Shown in pieces: positions 47,482 to 58,631 of a stretch of DNA of 64,000 bases. Position 1 is the stretch's first letter, and the number at the start of each line of letters is the position of its first letter. The notes below the pieces were generated by a model, which did not search any database, was not told where the DNA came from, and saw only the letters and a program-made list of their open reading frames with translations. The translations under genes were made by a program, and so were the position numbers. Origin of the DNA: Umbelopsis ramanniana AG (taxonomy: Eukaryota; Mucoromycota; Umbelopsidomycetes; Umbelopsidales; Umbelopsidaceae); the NCBI RefSeq assembly GCF_025399195.1, contig NW_026252101.1, forward strand, positions 248,001 to 312,000, given 5' to 3'.

Positions 47482-48384
47482 TTAGTGAGAAGACCACTCT
47501 GAGAGTTCCTGATCACCGGCAGTTCTATTCGAGAGCGTTTCCCTAAGCATTTCTGTAAAGTCCCGCGGCTTTCTACCCAGTAGCCGTTCGAGTGCCGGAT
47601 CAACAACTCCTAGCCCGCCGCTTTCTAACGTTGGATAGCTGGTGGCCCACCATTCTGCAACCTCGTATTTGTCTGCATTGTGTTCCAAGAATTCCTCTGT
47701 GCTAACTTTGTGAAATTCTATCTTCTTTTGAAGGATAGAGGAAAGAATCTCAGTGGTTTCCTTCAGTGAGTACGCCTTGTCACCGGTCAAAGTCACCGTC
47801 TCATCTACGTACTCGCCACTAGCAATGATCTTCGCTGTAGCCTCGCCTAGCTCTGCTCGATCAGCAAAGGCAACTTTCCCATCACCAGGCACCACCACTT
47901 TATCAGACGAAGTATCGTACAAGCCAAGGTAGACAGGGTAGCTTTCCATGTAGGACCCTTCGCGGATGATAGTGTAATTCAACCCGGACTGCTTGATGTA
48001 GTCTTCGGTGGCAAAATGGGCCTTCATGACATTGGCTTCGCTTCCATCGGGGAAAGCAAGCGATGTGTAGTAGATATGCTTCACGCCAGCTTTCTTCGCT
48101 GCATCAATTGCCTGGCTTTGACTTTTAATGCGGTACTTGTCGTCTCGAGACGGTAAGGACACCAAGAACAATGCATCACCACCTTTATAGGTTGACACAA
48201 GCGATTCGGGATGATCGAAATTGCCAGCTCGAACGTCAACGCCCTTGGACTTGAGTTCTTGGTGGCCATTGGGGTTATAGACAGACACAATTAGGTCTGT
48301 TGGTGGCAGTGTCTTCAGTAAGTGTTTCAGAACCACCGAGCCAAGCTTGCCCGTGGAACCAGTAAGGATGATTTTCCGGCCCAT
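47482..48384 (-). CDS. QOR2-like NmrA/SDR NAD(P)-binding reductase, copy 2
   Basis: Also intronless and exactly 300 residues, collinear with copy 1 without gaps. Shared blocks include GSTGKLGSVV (9-18), KGGDALFLVSLPSRDD, KAGVKHIYYTSLAFPD, TIIREGSYMESYPVYLG and the end LSEWSSH. Differences are spread through the chain, so both copies appear to be kept under selection. By eye roughly two thirds or more of the residues match. A tandem duplication is the simplest origin. Substrates may differ between the copies. Confidence 0.85.
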   Translation of the reverse strand: MGRKIILTGSTGKLGSVVLKHLLKTLPPTDLIVSVYNPNGHQELKSKGVDVRAGNFDHPESLVSTYKGGDALFLVSLPSRDDKYRIKSQSQAIDAAKKAGVKHIYYTSLAFPDGSEANVMKAHFATEDYIKQSGLNYTIIREGSYMESYPVYLGLYDTSSDKVVVPGDGKVAFADRAELGEATAKIIASGEYVDETVTLTGDKAYSLKETTEILSSILQKKIEFHKVSTEEFLEHNADKYEVAEWWATSYPTLESGGLGVVDPALERLLGRKPRDFTEMLRETLSNRTAGDQELSEWSSH

Positions 48385-49795
48385 GCTATGTGAATTGTAT
48401 TTTCGAATGATTCAAAGTAGAATGGTCCTTTATATGTATGTCTCCTGCAGCACCCTGAGAAGATTATTATTAAAAGAATTGCATAATGTTTCTATTCATG
48501 TCTTTTTAGTCTGCTTGATTTGTCAGAAAAATGCCCGTCACGCCCCACAAAGAAGGTAGCATCGTTGTCATACTTTGAGAGATGCGCGTGTTCCTTTCCA
48601 TTATTTCAACTCTGTACCGCCAATTCAGCTGTAAAGTGAGAATTTTGAAGAAAATAGTTTGTTGTGAGGAACGGCACATGGAAAGAGGCAAAGAAAAGAA
48701 AAATAACATGATTGACTAGAAGGTACGGGACACGACGTTTCAAGAGTTTTGTTAGACAAATTTATGATTTTGAAAAAGTGATATCATTTGGCAATGTATC
48801 AAATTGGGTCAGTTGGGTTGGTGGAAGAATGATATGAATGCTTTGGCTTGAGTCTGCGATAATACGATAATATTTGCCAACTCTTGTTTCCATTGAAAGA
48901 CTCCAAGGCCACATGGGTGTAATGCAATTGGTCACAAGAGGCCGCGCTAAGCTGCATTTCACTTATAAAATTACATTCTTACAACTACCTCCTCTTTGAG
49001 CCAAAGTCGTTGACACCATGGGATAACACGATAACCAGAAAGCTAGAGGATGAGGTCTTAAGCATAAATGAACTACCCGTACGTGAAAATTGAAGATATG
49101 CAGTATCATTACAATAGTATGAAAGTCCTCCTCCTGACTTTTTATAAAGTGGGTGACTCGCGCATCGTATTCACCAAGATGGCCAGTCTTTGTTTTGTTT
49201 GTTCAGCGTCGAACAGCTTTTTGGGTTAGGTGCTTGTTCCTCGCTTGCACCGGGGGCTGTGACCATGATTTTTGACTGTCGTTGATCGTCCGCCACATCG
49301 ATTGTTCATCATTACCACGTTTGGTCAAGGTCATATCATAGAATATCAACCATGAAGGAGGACAGTACATGTTACTTGGTAAGCGAACCTCGTGGCAATT
49401 CAAGCTCCTCCCCATTGTCAGACATTGAAGAGAAATTGAATTATTACAGACATCTCCGGTGGTTCACACCTATTAGCTTTTTTCTCCGTCGCATTAGCGC
49501 GCTTTAGCCAGCTAGTTTTACTGGGTGTATTTTTAAATCGTGTCAACAGTATGACTCTTGCCGCCCAAGAGGTATCCCCCTCGTCTCAAGAGACCTGGCC
49601 TGGCCTGGTTTTTTTTTTTTTTTTTTCAAACTACTGGTTCTTATTTGTTTGCAGTAACGTGTGTTCCCCTTTATGAGGGTGGGTTTCCATTGCAAAAACA
49701 CATGGTAATACACAGAATTTTAAAAAATCAAAGAAAGTAGCCTTGTGCAATGGGGGCGGGGGCGGAATTTCATTTCCTTTCTACTTGTCTTCATC
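48385..49795. promoter_or_regulatory. Divergent intergenic region, QOR2-like gene and septin
   Basis: 1.4 kb between divergent genes with no supported exon. A T-run is at about 49610-49626, close to the septin start. It must carry both promoters. Confidence 0.45.
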
Positions 49796-51066
49796 ATGCC
49801 GCCAAAATCTCGAAAGAAAAATGCAACTCCATTGAACATCATGGTCACTGGGTTCTCTGGAGTTGGCAAAACAGCGTTTGTTCGAACCTTTTGCGAGACT
49901 TTAACTGAGCAGGACACCGACCCCATTCCAGAATTGACTGGTCCACTGTCAAAGACAGAAAAACCTTATCCTGTGTCTCTGGATTTTGACTATGAAGGGG
50001 AGAGGATTGCTTTGACTGTCATCGATACTCCGGGATTTCAAGTCAATACATCGATAGAAAAGAGCCTGCAGGAAATAACAGAATACATTGAACAACAGTT
50101 TGATCTTGCCATTGCCGAGGTAAGTTCACGCGGGTGCATGGAGACAGGGGACAACCAGGGCAAAAAGTACGCAGTTACGGGAACTGACACATCGCACCAT
50201 GGTCATTTTATCAGGAACTCAAAGTGAAGCGAAATCCAAAAGCTGTAGATACCCGAGTCCATGCATGTCTCTACTTTCTCGATGCAAATGACCGCTCACT
50301 CGGCGCTAACGACTTGGCGATTTTGAAGAGACTTAGTACGCGCGTTAACGTTATACCGGTCATCAGCAAAGGCGACACGTTGACTATTGCCCAAAAGGCG
50401 GTCATCCAGCCCACCATTATGCACGAAATTTTTGATCGATATAAAATTCCGATCTTTGGGTACCCTGATCTGGATGAGGATGAAGAATTCGAGGTGCTGG
50501 ATACCGTACAGGAAGAGGATGAAGAGGAAGAGGAAGCCGACACCGAGGAGCACAATCTACCCAATGGCCAGGAAAAGAAGTCCCAGAATGCTGTTGATCA
50601 GCAATCTTCACTGTACGACGAGATTTGTAACGAGACCGACGTTGACACTCTGGACGAGGAAACGCGAGGTCTTGTTGAGTATCTTCGAAAAAGTCCCTAC
50701 GTCCTGATATCATACGAAGAAGATCCCAGGACCGGCAGACCCATCGTCATCAAGGGAGATCCAAACCGGCAGCAACACATGGATGAAGAGCAAATGGCTA
50801 TGTCACCTCAGCCAGGCTCTTTGAATACCAATATCATTGGCCGACAATACCCTTGGACTACTCTGGATTGTCTCAATCCTCAATTCAGCGATTTCTCGAT
50901 TTTGAAGACTCTATTGCTCTCAACACATCGCAAATTGCTCATCACGGAGACGGTCGAAAGGTTCTACGAAGGTTACCGAACCGAAAGACTGTTGCTCCGA
51001 AAGGCGAACAAGACCATGAGTGTGGTTATGGGTAAGAAGATTCTGGAAGAGCTGCATCACATTTAA
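49796..51066 (+). CDS. Divergent septin-family GTPase
   Basis: Septins form filaments at septa, bud or hyphal necks and host-cell-like cortical sites. Two exons (49796-50119 and 50215-51066) give 391 residues. G1 is GFSGVGKT (19-26), G3 is DTPGF (77-81) and G4 is SKGD (159-162), where septins usually have AKAD. The septin-typical HACLYFLDA (124-132) and the C-terminal YPWTTLDCLN with HRKLLITETVERFYEGYR are present. A Glu/Asp-rich insert (about 193-220) plus further linker follows G4, in a place where typical septins are short. There is almost no C-terminal coiled coil. I favour a non-core or lineage-specific septin. An upstream in-frame start exists only with a non-ATG codon. Confidence 0.85.
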
Positions 51067-51776
51067 CGAAGGTCCCCCCCTCCCCCATATACAGACGCCT
51101 CCCCATATGAGCTGTTACTCACCCTACTTTTCTAAAAGTTAATGCCTGCTACTCTTTATCTCTTACCCTTACATCGCACTTGTTACCGATTAAATACCAA
51201 CCTTATTTTTTTTTTTTTTTTACATTGGGGCATGAGAAACATTTTTGGTCCATGCGTAATTAACTTGGAAGAATGGGACAGGGGTTTCCGACTGTGGTGA
51301 AAATGCAGGGACACCCAAAATGTAAGGAAGGAAAATTTCATTCCCCATCCCATTTGTACTTTTTATTTCGATGCTTAACAATGAGCTATTTGACATAATC
51401 ATGAACTCCTAATTTGACCAAAATAGGTCGACATGCTTGGTTGTCTCAGCTCTTTGCTCACGACGATCTCACCATTTGTGAGGCCCGCATACCGCAACTA
51501 CGGATGGCATGAGGGCTTATCGCATAGCTTTCAAAGGAATTGTTTGCCCAACTGGTACTTATGCTTTTCCACATGCTCTGACGGCTTTGACATGAACGTG
51601 GGCCCAATCTGGTACATGTCATGCTTAAGCATGGTATCCAAATTTCATCCAGATTTCTAAACCCACTCCTCTCCTTCAATTTAATCGTCTTTCTCTCTTG
51701 TTGTCACCATATCTTTCGGCTTTTTTTCCTGCTCCAACCAAACACTTTTTCTCGAAACGAAGCAACTCATTTCACA
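51067..51776. other. Intergenic region before SHO1
   Basis: 710 bases with a T-run at about 51208-51221 and a pyrimidine-rich leader. No gene seen. Confidence 0.5.
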
Positions 51777-53016
51777 ATGATCGATCACAGACTTCTGACC
51801 ACTAATCCGGTCTTACTTGGTTCTTCCTTGTTACTAGTGGTGAATATCCAATGCGTATCAATGCTTGTCCTTTGTATTGTGGTTTAACCAGGTTTCCTTT
51901 ATTTTTTTATCTTATGTTGGATCGTAGATTGGCTGGGCCGTTGCATTTTGCGGCCTTTGCATCTCCCAAGGACTTGTATTCAATTTATCATGGTGGTTTA
52001 TTATCTATCAATTCATGATCATGATGTTTGTCTTCATTGTCATTGTCACCTCCTCCATTGCACAATACCGCCTTGTGGTAAGTGCTCTAGCATGCTGAAT
52101 AGAGAGTCACTTTGTTTTTGGATGTTTTAAATAATCAATTTGACCTTCACATCAACTAGGTTTTGACTTTCTTGGCATTAAGCCTTTCATACTGCACAGG
52201 AGAGATATCAAAATACCTTCATACTGAACTCTCCACATCCGCAGCCATCACCACCGGTTACATTTTCATAGCTATTGTCCAGGTGAGATTTAGTTGTTTG
52301 CGAATCTTGGTTCATGGGCATCCTAGAGTTTTTACTCATATCAATTTTATTTTTTTCAAGTTCCTCTGGGTTTTCATTTTTGGCAGCACAGAGAATTCAA
52401 AGTTGGGCAGCGTTATCGACAACTTGACACTTCATGCACAGGTCATGCCGACGGCAGCAGTCGCGGCTCCTGCCATGGTCCAGACCAAGACTTACGCCAC
52501 ACCCGCATACAGTCCTCCCCGAGGCAATGGTAGCCAGACCACACTTCAACAGCAGCAAAGCATCAAGCATACATCTTATGTTTCGAACAGCAATCAAAGT
52601 GCTCCCGACGGCGAAAATACTGTGGTGGTTAGTCCGAATGCGGAATATCCACTTGATGTGGTTGCACTACATTCATGTAAGTATAGGCAAAGTGGAGGGT
52701 AGGCGCAGTAAGGGGAAAAGATTGCAAAATGGGATTGCCTATCACAACATTCCCTGCTTTCTCCATTCTAACCATGACCATGTTCGATCTGTCTAGACGA
52801 CGCCAACCCTGATGACCCGAACGAACTCTCATTTACCAAAGGCGACGTTTTGCAAGTCCACGATAAGCGAGGCAACTGGTGGCAGGCTCGCAAAGCCGAC
52901 GGGTCAGTCGGCATCGTGCCGTCTAACTATGTAAGTACTACAATCAGAAATCCAATAGCGAACTTTGCCCTGTGTCTAACTCCACAATACTTGTCCATCA
53001 GTTCTCAAGGGATTAA
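51777..53016 (+). CDS. SHO1: Sho1 osmosensor with four membrane helices and SH3 domain
   Basis: A plasma-membrane scaffold feeding the HOG MAPK pathway; its SH3 domain binds a Pbs2-like MAPKK. Six exons: 51777-51839, 51928-52077, 52160-52282, 52361-52676, 52797-52930 and 53002-53016; phases fit, 266 residues. The first exon donor is set to give [26 protein letters not shown], which matches family TM1. Four membrane segments fill 1-125. A Pro/Gln/Ser-rich linker leads to the SH3 domain (218-266) with [24 protein letters not shown] and GIVPSNY. The last exon has four codons and a stop (FSRD). Yeast Sho1 is longer, mainly in the linker. The donor choice in exon 1 is the only weak point. Confidence 0.92.
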
Positions 53017-53393
53017 AGGAATCGTTCAAAGTAAAACATCTCGTCTACCGTCGACAGCATCATCAGACCTTTGCTTTCTCTACATCATGAAAGTTCCATG
53101 GCATATTCACATTTTTTAAGCTATCTATCTATTCCGTTATCATTTGTTCCTTCATGGCATGCCATACTGTAATTCATTGCAAATACAATTCATATCTCGA
53201 CGCATAAATATGTCTCTATTTATCATTTACCCAAAAATATATATCATTGGTGTATTTGTTTTTTCATGGTTTTTATTTATTTTCTCGATGGCGATTTCCT
53301 CCATGATATGGTTCCTATGAGAACTCCAATATATACAAGACATTCAGGTGAAACGTTTGAGACACATAAAATCCAATTCATGCAAAAATTTGA
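53017..53393. other. Convergent intergenic region
   Basis: AT-rich 3' region shared by SHO1 and the unknown 196-residue gene; no other feature seen. Confidence 0.5.
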
Positions 53394-53984
53394 TTAATCC
53401 AAACGTTTGATGTTCGGCCTGCGCATGGGCTTGAAAAGCCCAATCTGTGGCTCAGGTCGCTCGGGATGATGCTTGTGGAATGAGGGAAGTACTTCGCTCT
53501 TGGTGCGGAATAAGATACGTTCTCCTTCGAGATCGCTAATTTCTAGATTGGCCGCACTCCAGGTAAGGATATTAGGGATAGAGGTCAGAGTACCCTCGGT
53601 CTCTTTCATTTCCAAGGCTGGATCGACGGTCTTGTTTCCACAGGTCATGGACATTGTAGTCTCATACGTTGTTCCAGAAGAAGAATATTCATTGCCAAAC
53701 GGCTTGTAGTCCTCTTCTTCTGGCCACAGTGAAGTATTGATATTAAAGCCCTTGGTCTCAACAGTAGGAACAATCCTTGTCATAGTACGGAATCCGCGAA
53801 GGGTAGGAGTGTACAACTTTTTGGTAATCAATTGTCTCATGGTGGTGAAAGAAGAAGAAAGAGATTCAGTCGCTAATTTCGATCTCTCACTCTGCTTTTT
53901 TATTCGGTTTCCCTTTATTGGTGATGCTCGCCTATCACGCATGAAAACGCCTTCCCTCATAGGTCTCAGGTCTAACTTGCTCAC
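53394..53984 (-). CDS. Unrecognised intronless protein (196 residues)
   Basis: I do not recognise this family. The N-terminal third is strongly basic and Ser-rich (MREGVFMRDRRASPIKGNR), the middle is Thr-rich (FRTMTRIVPTVETKGFNIN; TTYETTMSMTCGN) and acidic patches appear near 90 and 125. The C-terminus is Pro/Arg-rich and basic (KPMRRPNIKRLD). There is no signal peptide, membrane segment or repeat. A single clean open frame with a Met near its start and codon use like the neighbours supports a gene. A DNA- or RNA-binding role would be guesswork. Confidence 0.55.
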   Translation of the reverse strand: MSKLDLRPMREGVFMRDRRASPIKGNRIKKQSERSKLATESLSSSFTTMRQLITKKLYTPTLRGFRTMTRIVPTVETKGFNINTSLWPEEEDYKPFGNEYSSSGTTYETTMSMTCGNKTVDPALEMKETEGTLTSIPNILTWSAANLEISDLEGERILFRTKSEVLPSFHKHHPERPEPQIGLFKPMRRPNIKRLD

Positions 53985-54789
53985 GTGCCACTGACGATAT
54001 TACCACTCCATTGACTATTGCCATCATATACTAGACAAAATGGGATTGAACTGTCATTTAAAGTGAGTATGAGGTTGAGGATCTAGATGATGAATTGAGG
54101 CGACCTTGGATTTATTTAAAAGCTAATGCTCTGCGGTGATCTGCCTAGCGCACCCAACCAGGTCCTATTCTGCCTGCAAAGAATCCTGGTACAATAGTGA
54201 CCTTCTGTTGACAATCAGGAAGGCTTGGGAACTCCCCATCTATATCTTCTAAAACAGGTGAGGCGTATATCCATCGGACGGTTCCCAATCCACTTGAGGG
54301 TCGAAAATTTACATCTCACACGGGGGTACTACTGACTCCCTTCTGTTCGTGAATCCAATTGAACACCGATCAGCCGCCGAGACATTTATATTGAATGATT
54401 CTTTCATGTTGCCATTGTTATTCTTTCGTCAAAAGTAGTGCTATCTTTGAACCTGGGCCTGCTTTGGTACGTTCTGTCTCATGTCTCACAACCAACAATA
54501 CTGTGAGCGGTACCTTTCCACAGATCAATAAAACACCTAAAGGACCTAAATGTTATCTATCATTTATACTAAACCACATTATAAAGGTTTCTTTTGCAAT
54601 GGACGGCCAGATTTTGATAAAATTACGCCGATGCTTTGACGTAACAAGTACATCCGTGTGTGTGAACCAAAAAAAAATATAGCCAATCCGTTTCAACTCC
54701 GCGATTATACCCCCAGGTATTAATTTTTTTATTTTTCTTTGTGTGCGGTGGGGGCAATGGTGTCGGTTCTATGGGGTGTGTGGAAGCAT
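53985..54789. other. Intergenic region
   Basis: 805 bases: promoter of the unknown protein and 3' side of the OHCU decarboxylase gene. No supported exon. Confidence 0.5.
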
Positions 54790-55417
54790 TTACATCTTTG
54801 GAGAAACAGCCTCCAACTTCTTGAGACGATCACGAGCAATCAACATCATGTCCACAATACCAGTCTTCAGTTCAGCATCCTTGTCGTTTGATTTGATGCG
54901 TTCCTCAATCACAGGGATGATATCTTTGCGTGGGCGACCAGCAACAAACACAACGAACTTGAAGCCATATTGATCCTCATATTTCTGAACATTTCCAAAA
55001 AAAAAACACTAGTCAGTGTGCCGTCTACGCCTCTGCACCAAATATCAACAGTTTCCCTACCTTGTTCAAAACAGCAAGTCGCTCGTTAACAGCTTGGTCT
55101 TCAGGTGAAATGGCCTGTTGAGCAGTCTTGTAGCCTTGTTCCTTCAATGACATTGCTGACAGCTTTCCGCTGCTTTCTCCAATACGGGGATGTGCGTTGA
55201 TGACTTCCAACTTTTCGCTTTCGCTAAGTTCGTTACCAAGGCAGATATCTTGTCCTCGTTCAATAAGTTGTATGTATGAAGAATAGGGGCGAGCGGCCAA
55301 TAGCTTATCGGCTAGAGGAGGAGCAGTCTCAAACAGGGTATTGACAACAGCGAGAAAGTTGTCTCGCGATTCGTTGTTGAGCTGTTGGATAGATGGCAAG
55401 GTGGATACTTCGGACAT
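54790..55417 (-). CDS. URAD: OHCU decarboxylase (purine/urate breakdown)
   Basis: The enzyme decarboxylates OHCU, made from urate after uricase and 5-hydroxyisourate hydrolase, to S-allantoin. Two exons (55061-55417 and 54790-54984) give 183 residues, normal for the family. The catalytic His is in NAHPRIG (H76), followed by the MSLKEQGY (S..EQ) signature (E93, Q94). The C-terminal helical half reads KYEDQYGFKFVVFVAGR with the RPRKDII block. The end (SPKM) is not a canonical peroxisomal SKL signal, so location is open. The purine pathway partner genes are not in this window. It shares a 187-base promoter with DBP7. Confidence 0.93.
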
Positions 55418-55604
55418 GGTGAGAAGGAAAAAGAGCGGTATCCAAATCAGCAAAATGCCATTCCGCACCATAAAATAGGATCAGGCTTTCAAGTGTGACT
55501 GCTGTTAATACCAAAGTTGAATCTCAGTGATTTTTTTTTCCTTTTGAAAAGAGCTGTAAGGTTTTCAGTATTAAGCAGCAGAGCGCTTACATTGTCATAC
55601 AGAA
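55418..55604. promoter_or_regulatory. Bidirectional promoter, URAD and DBP7
   Basis: Only 187 bases separate two divergent start codons, so the promoters must overlap or share elements. Confidence 0.6.
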
Positions 55605-58107
55605 ATGGACGACGATGGTTTAATGTTCAACTTCGGAGGCGGCTCCGACAGCGGTGCGGTTACGAATAGGAAGACAGCAGCAAAGGGCGGAAAGTGGCGA
55701 GATCGTCTGAAAGCCAAGAAAGCAGCAAAGTCATTCAACAGGAACCAAGGAATGCTATCCGAGGGAAGCACTGGACAACCTGCTCTTCCAAAGCAACCGA
55801 GAAGTGACGGTGCTGGATCGACTAGATTGCCCAAGTCCGACAAGCCTACTACCAAGGACGGCGTCAAACCGAAGGACAACAGTAAACCTACCGAAGCACA
55901 CACAACAGCATCCAAGATCGCTCACGGCAAAGCGCAAGTCATGTCATCCTTGTTCACATTCAATCCAACCATAGAGCGAAACTACAAGGCTGAAAAAGAT
56001 GTAAATAGAGGAGATGTGGTACCAAGTAATGCTCCCGTAGCGGATACAACGACTTTCCTCGGTATCGGCATTGAACCAGATCTCGTAGAACACATGACCA
56101 ACAAATTATCCATCACTACTCCAACTAATATCCAAAAGAATGCATTGCCCATCTTGTTGGGTCCATCCAGAACGGTATTGGACGCAAAGATCCCAAGTAA
56201 AGACGTGGATGTCGTTGTACAGGCTCAAACTGGTTCCGGAAAAACCCTCACCTACCTTCTCCCTATTGTCAATCGCTTAATATCTGCCTCCACCTCACTT
56301 ACTGGCGTGGCTGCATTTGGTGATCGTTCCGTGGGAACAGTGGCCATCATTCTCACACCTACTCGAGAACTCGCACAACAAGTGTTGACGGTGTTAACAT
56401 CTATTCTCAGTATACCCCCTAGCAAGACCCCAGGCAAGAAACGTAACCATTGGATAGTACCTGGTATCGTTATCGGAGGCGACAAGAAGAGCTCAGAAAA
56501 GGCAAGACTTCGTAAAGGTGTGAACATTTTGGTTAGTACGCCAGGTCGACTATTGGATCATTTGAAAACAACCAAAAGTTTCAGTATTGAGAACCTTAAA
56601 TGGCTGGTTCTGGATGAAGCCGATCGATTGCTTGATCTTGGATTTGAGGAAACTATCAAAGATATAATGAAGATCATCGATGAGCGCACGGCGACCCCCG
56701 GTAAATTCAAACAAGCTATGACCAACAAGTTTTGGCCCAAACGTCGACAAACCGTTCTCTGTTCTGCCACACTTCGAGATGATGTTCAAAAGCTTGCCGG
56801 TCAGAGCTTAGTGGATCCAGTTTTCGTCAGTGGAAATGGCGATGTCAGTAGTATGGCTGTGGCAACACAAGGCATGTCCGCACGTGAGGACGACGCAAAA
56901 TTCACAACACCCAATCAATTAAAACAAACATGCGTCCTGACACCAGCCAAGCTCCGGCTAGTGACACTTCTGGCAATGCTAAAATCATGTTACACTACCC
57001 GCAAAGGCGGCCGCATGACTCACAAGAACAATAAGGTTATTGTTTTCTTTTCATGCTGCGATTCGGTGGATTTCCACTACGATCTGTTTATCAACGCTGG
57101 AAAACCAAGAAACGAAGGTGAAAACGCTAGTGATGACTCTGATGACGAAGACCCAACACAGAAAATCCTTCGGGAAGTGCTTGATGGCCAACCGCCCAAG
57201 AAAAAACATGCAAGTCGCAAGCCCATAACGCCACCAACTCAACAAGCAAAGGATGAGGTTGTGGGAGTAAGCGGTACCGGTAAACTGCTAGAACATGTGC
57301 CTATATTTCGATTGCATGGTGATCTTGGTCAAGCCATTCGGTCTCAAACCTACCAAGAATTCGGTCAAGCACAGAGTGGAGTCTTACTGTGTACCGACGT
57401 TGCAGCCCGCGGACTTGATCTGCCCGACGTGAATCGTATTATACAGTACGACGCTCCTTCTGATCTCAAGGACTATGTCCATCGTGTGGGAAGAACTGCA
57501 AGATTAGGTAAAGCTGGCGAGGCCAGTCTGTTCCTCCTTCCCAGTGAAATGGAGTACTTGGATATTTTGAAGGCACAAGACCTTCATGCCTCCATCATTC
57601 CCGTGGAAACGGTTCTTGCCCATCTGACAACCCATGCGAATAGTCAGGATTATCAAACGCCTGCACAAGAACTCCAAAACATGCTTGAGCAATGTGTTCT
57701 CCGCAGCTCCGAAGTAAGTGTCGACAAACAATATGAGACATGGAAAAAAAAACATCAATTTAATTTTACCTAACCTCCGCTCACAGCGAATGAATTTGGC
57801 CAGAAAATCCTATTGGTCTAGTGTGCGTGCCTACACTACCCATTCAGCCGCCGAGAAGCACATCTTCCATATCAAGAAGCTTCATCTGGGGCATTACGCC
57901 AAAAGCTTTGCCATGCGGGAAGCGCCATCTGACATGAACGAAACCAATTCGAAAACGCAAAAGAAGCGACAACAAAAGAATGACCGTCTGCCTGGAATGA
58001 ACACATCTAATAATCGTACCAAACGAAAATACGATCAAGCCAGTGAATTTGCCATCAGTGGTGCCGCAAGTATGGTGGGACCGCGGACAAAGCGAAATAG
58101 GAAATAA
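55605..58107 (+). CDS. DBP7: DEAD-box RNA helicase Dbp7 (DDX31 type)
   Basis: A nucleolar ATPase needed for large ribosomal subunit assembly. Two exons (55605-57713 and 57787-58107) give 809 residues. Motifs in order: AQTGSGKT (207-214), PTRELAQQ (252-259), [10 protein letters not shown] (311-320), DEAD (337-340), SAT (387-389), RGLDLPDV and [13 protein letters not shown]. The Lys-rich N-terminus ([18 protein letters not shown]) and the C-terminal block [24 protein letters not shown] with [15 protein letters not shown] are typical of Dbp7. An acidic insert ([13 protein letters not shown]) lies between motifs IV-like regions, also a family feature. A Lys/Arg tail suits nucleolar localisation. 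Confidence 0.96.
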
Positions 58108-58631
58108 AGCATGACATTTCGTCCAAATTGTTTGATACTTCGTTCGTGCGCTTAGTAAGGTCCAAGCGTGAGGGGAAACTACGTCGTACAAAGTGGAGAA
58201 AGTGAGAAAAAGGAGAAAAATTTAAAAGCGACAGAAATTGTGTTTAAGCTTTCTGTGATGTTTTGTTCGTTTATGACTCTCCATCTTTAAATCCATCTCA
58301 AAAACATTGAGCCATCATGCAGCATTATCGAAGTCCAGTGGTAGATTCATCGCGTCGTTATGGGTACGATGCAACCTCGTTAGAGGTCCGAAACGGTCAG
58401 TGAAATAATCTTATGTGGCTGGCATTGGCCAGGATTTGCAGGCACAAGAGTCAGATCCCGGATCATTCTGCCACGGTTTTCTTCTTTTTTTTTTTTTTTT
58501 CCTCTCACTCTCCAAGCACTCTTCTTTTTTCTACACATCACCGAAAAACCTCCTTACTTTTTATTTATTTATCTGCTGATCCCCTCCCTTTATAAATAGG
58601 CACCTCCAACGTCTTCATACCATCAAGAAAA
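58108..58631. other. Intergenic region
   Basis: 3' region of DBP7 and promoter of the PH-domain gene, with a T-run near 58487-58500 and a TATA-like stretch (TTTATAAATA) at about 58589. No gene seen. Confidence 0.5.
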
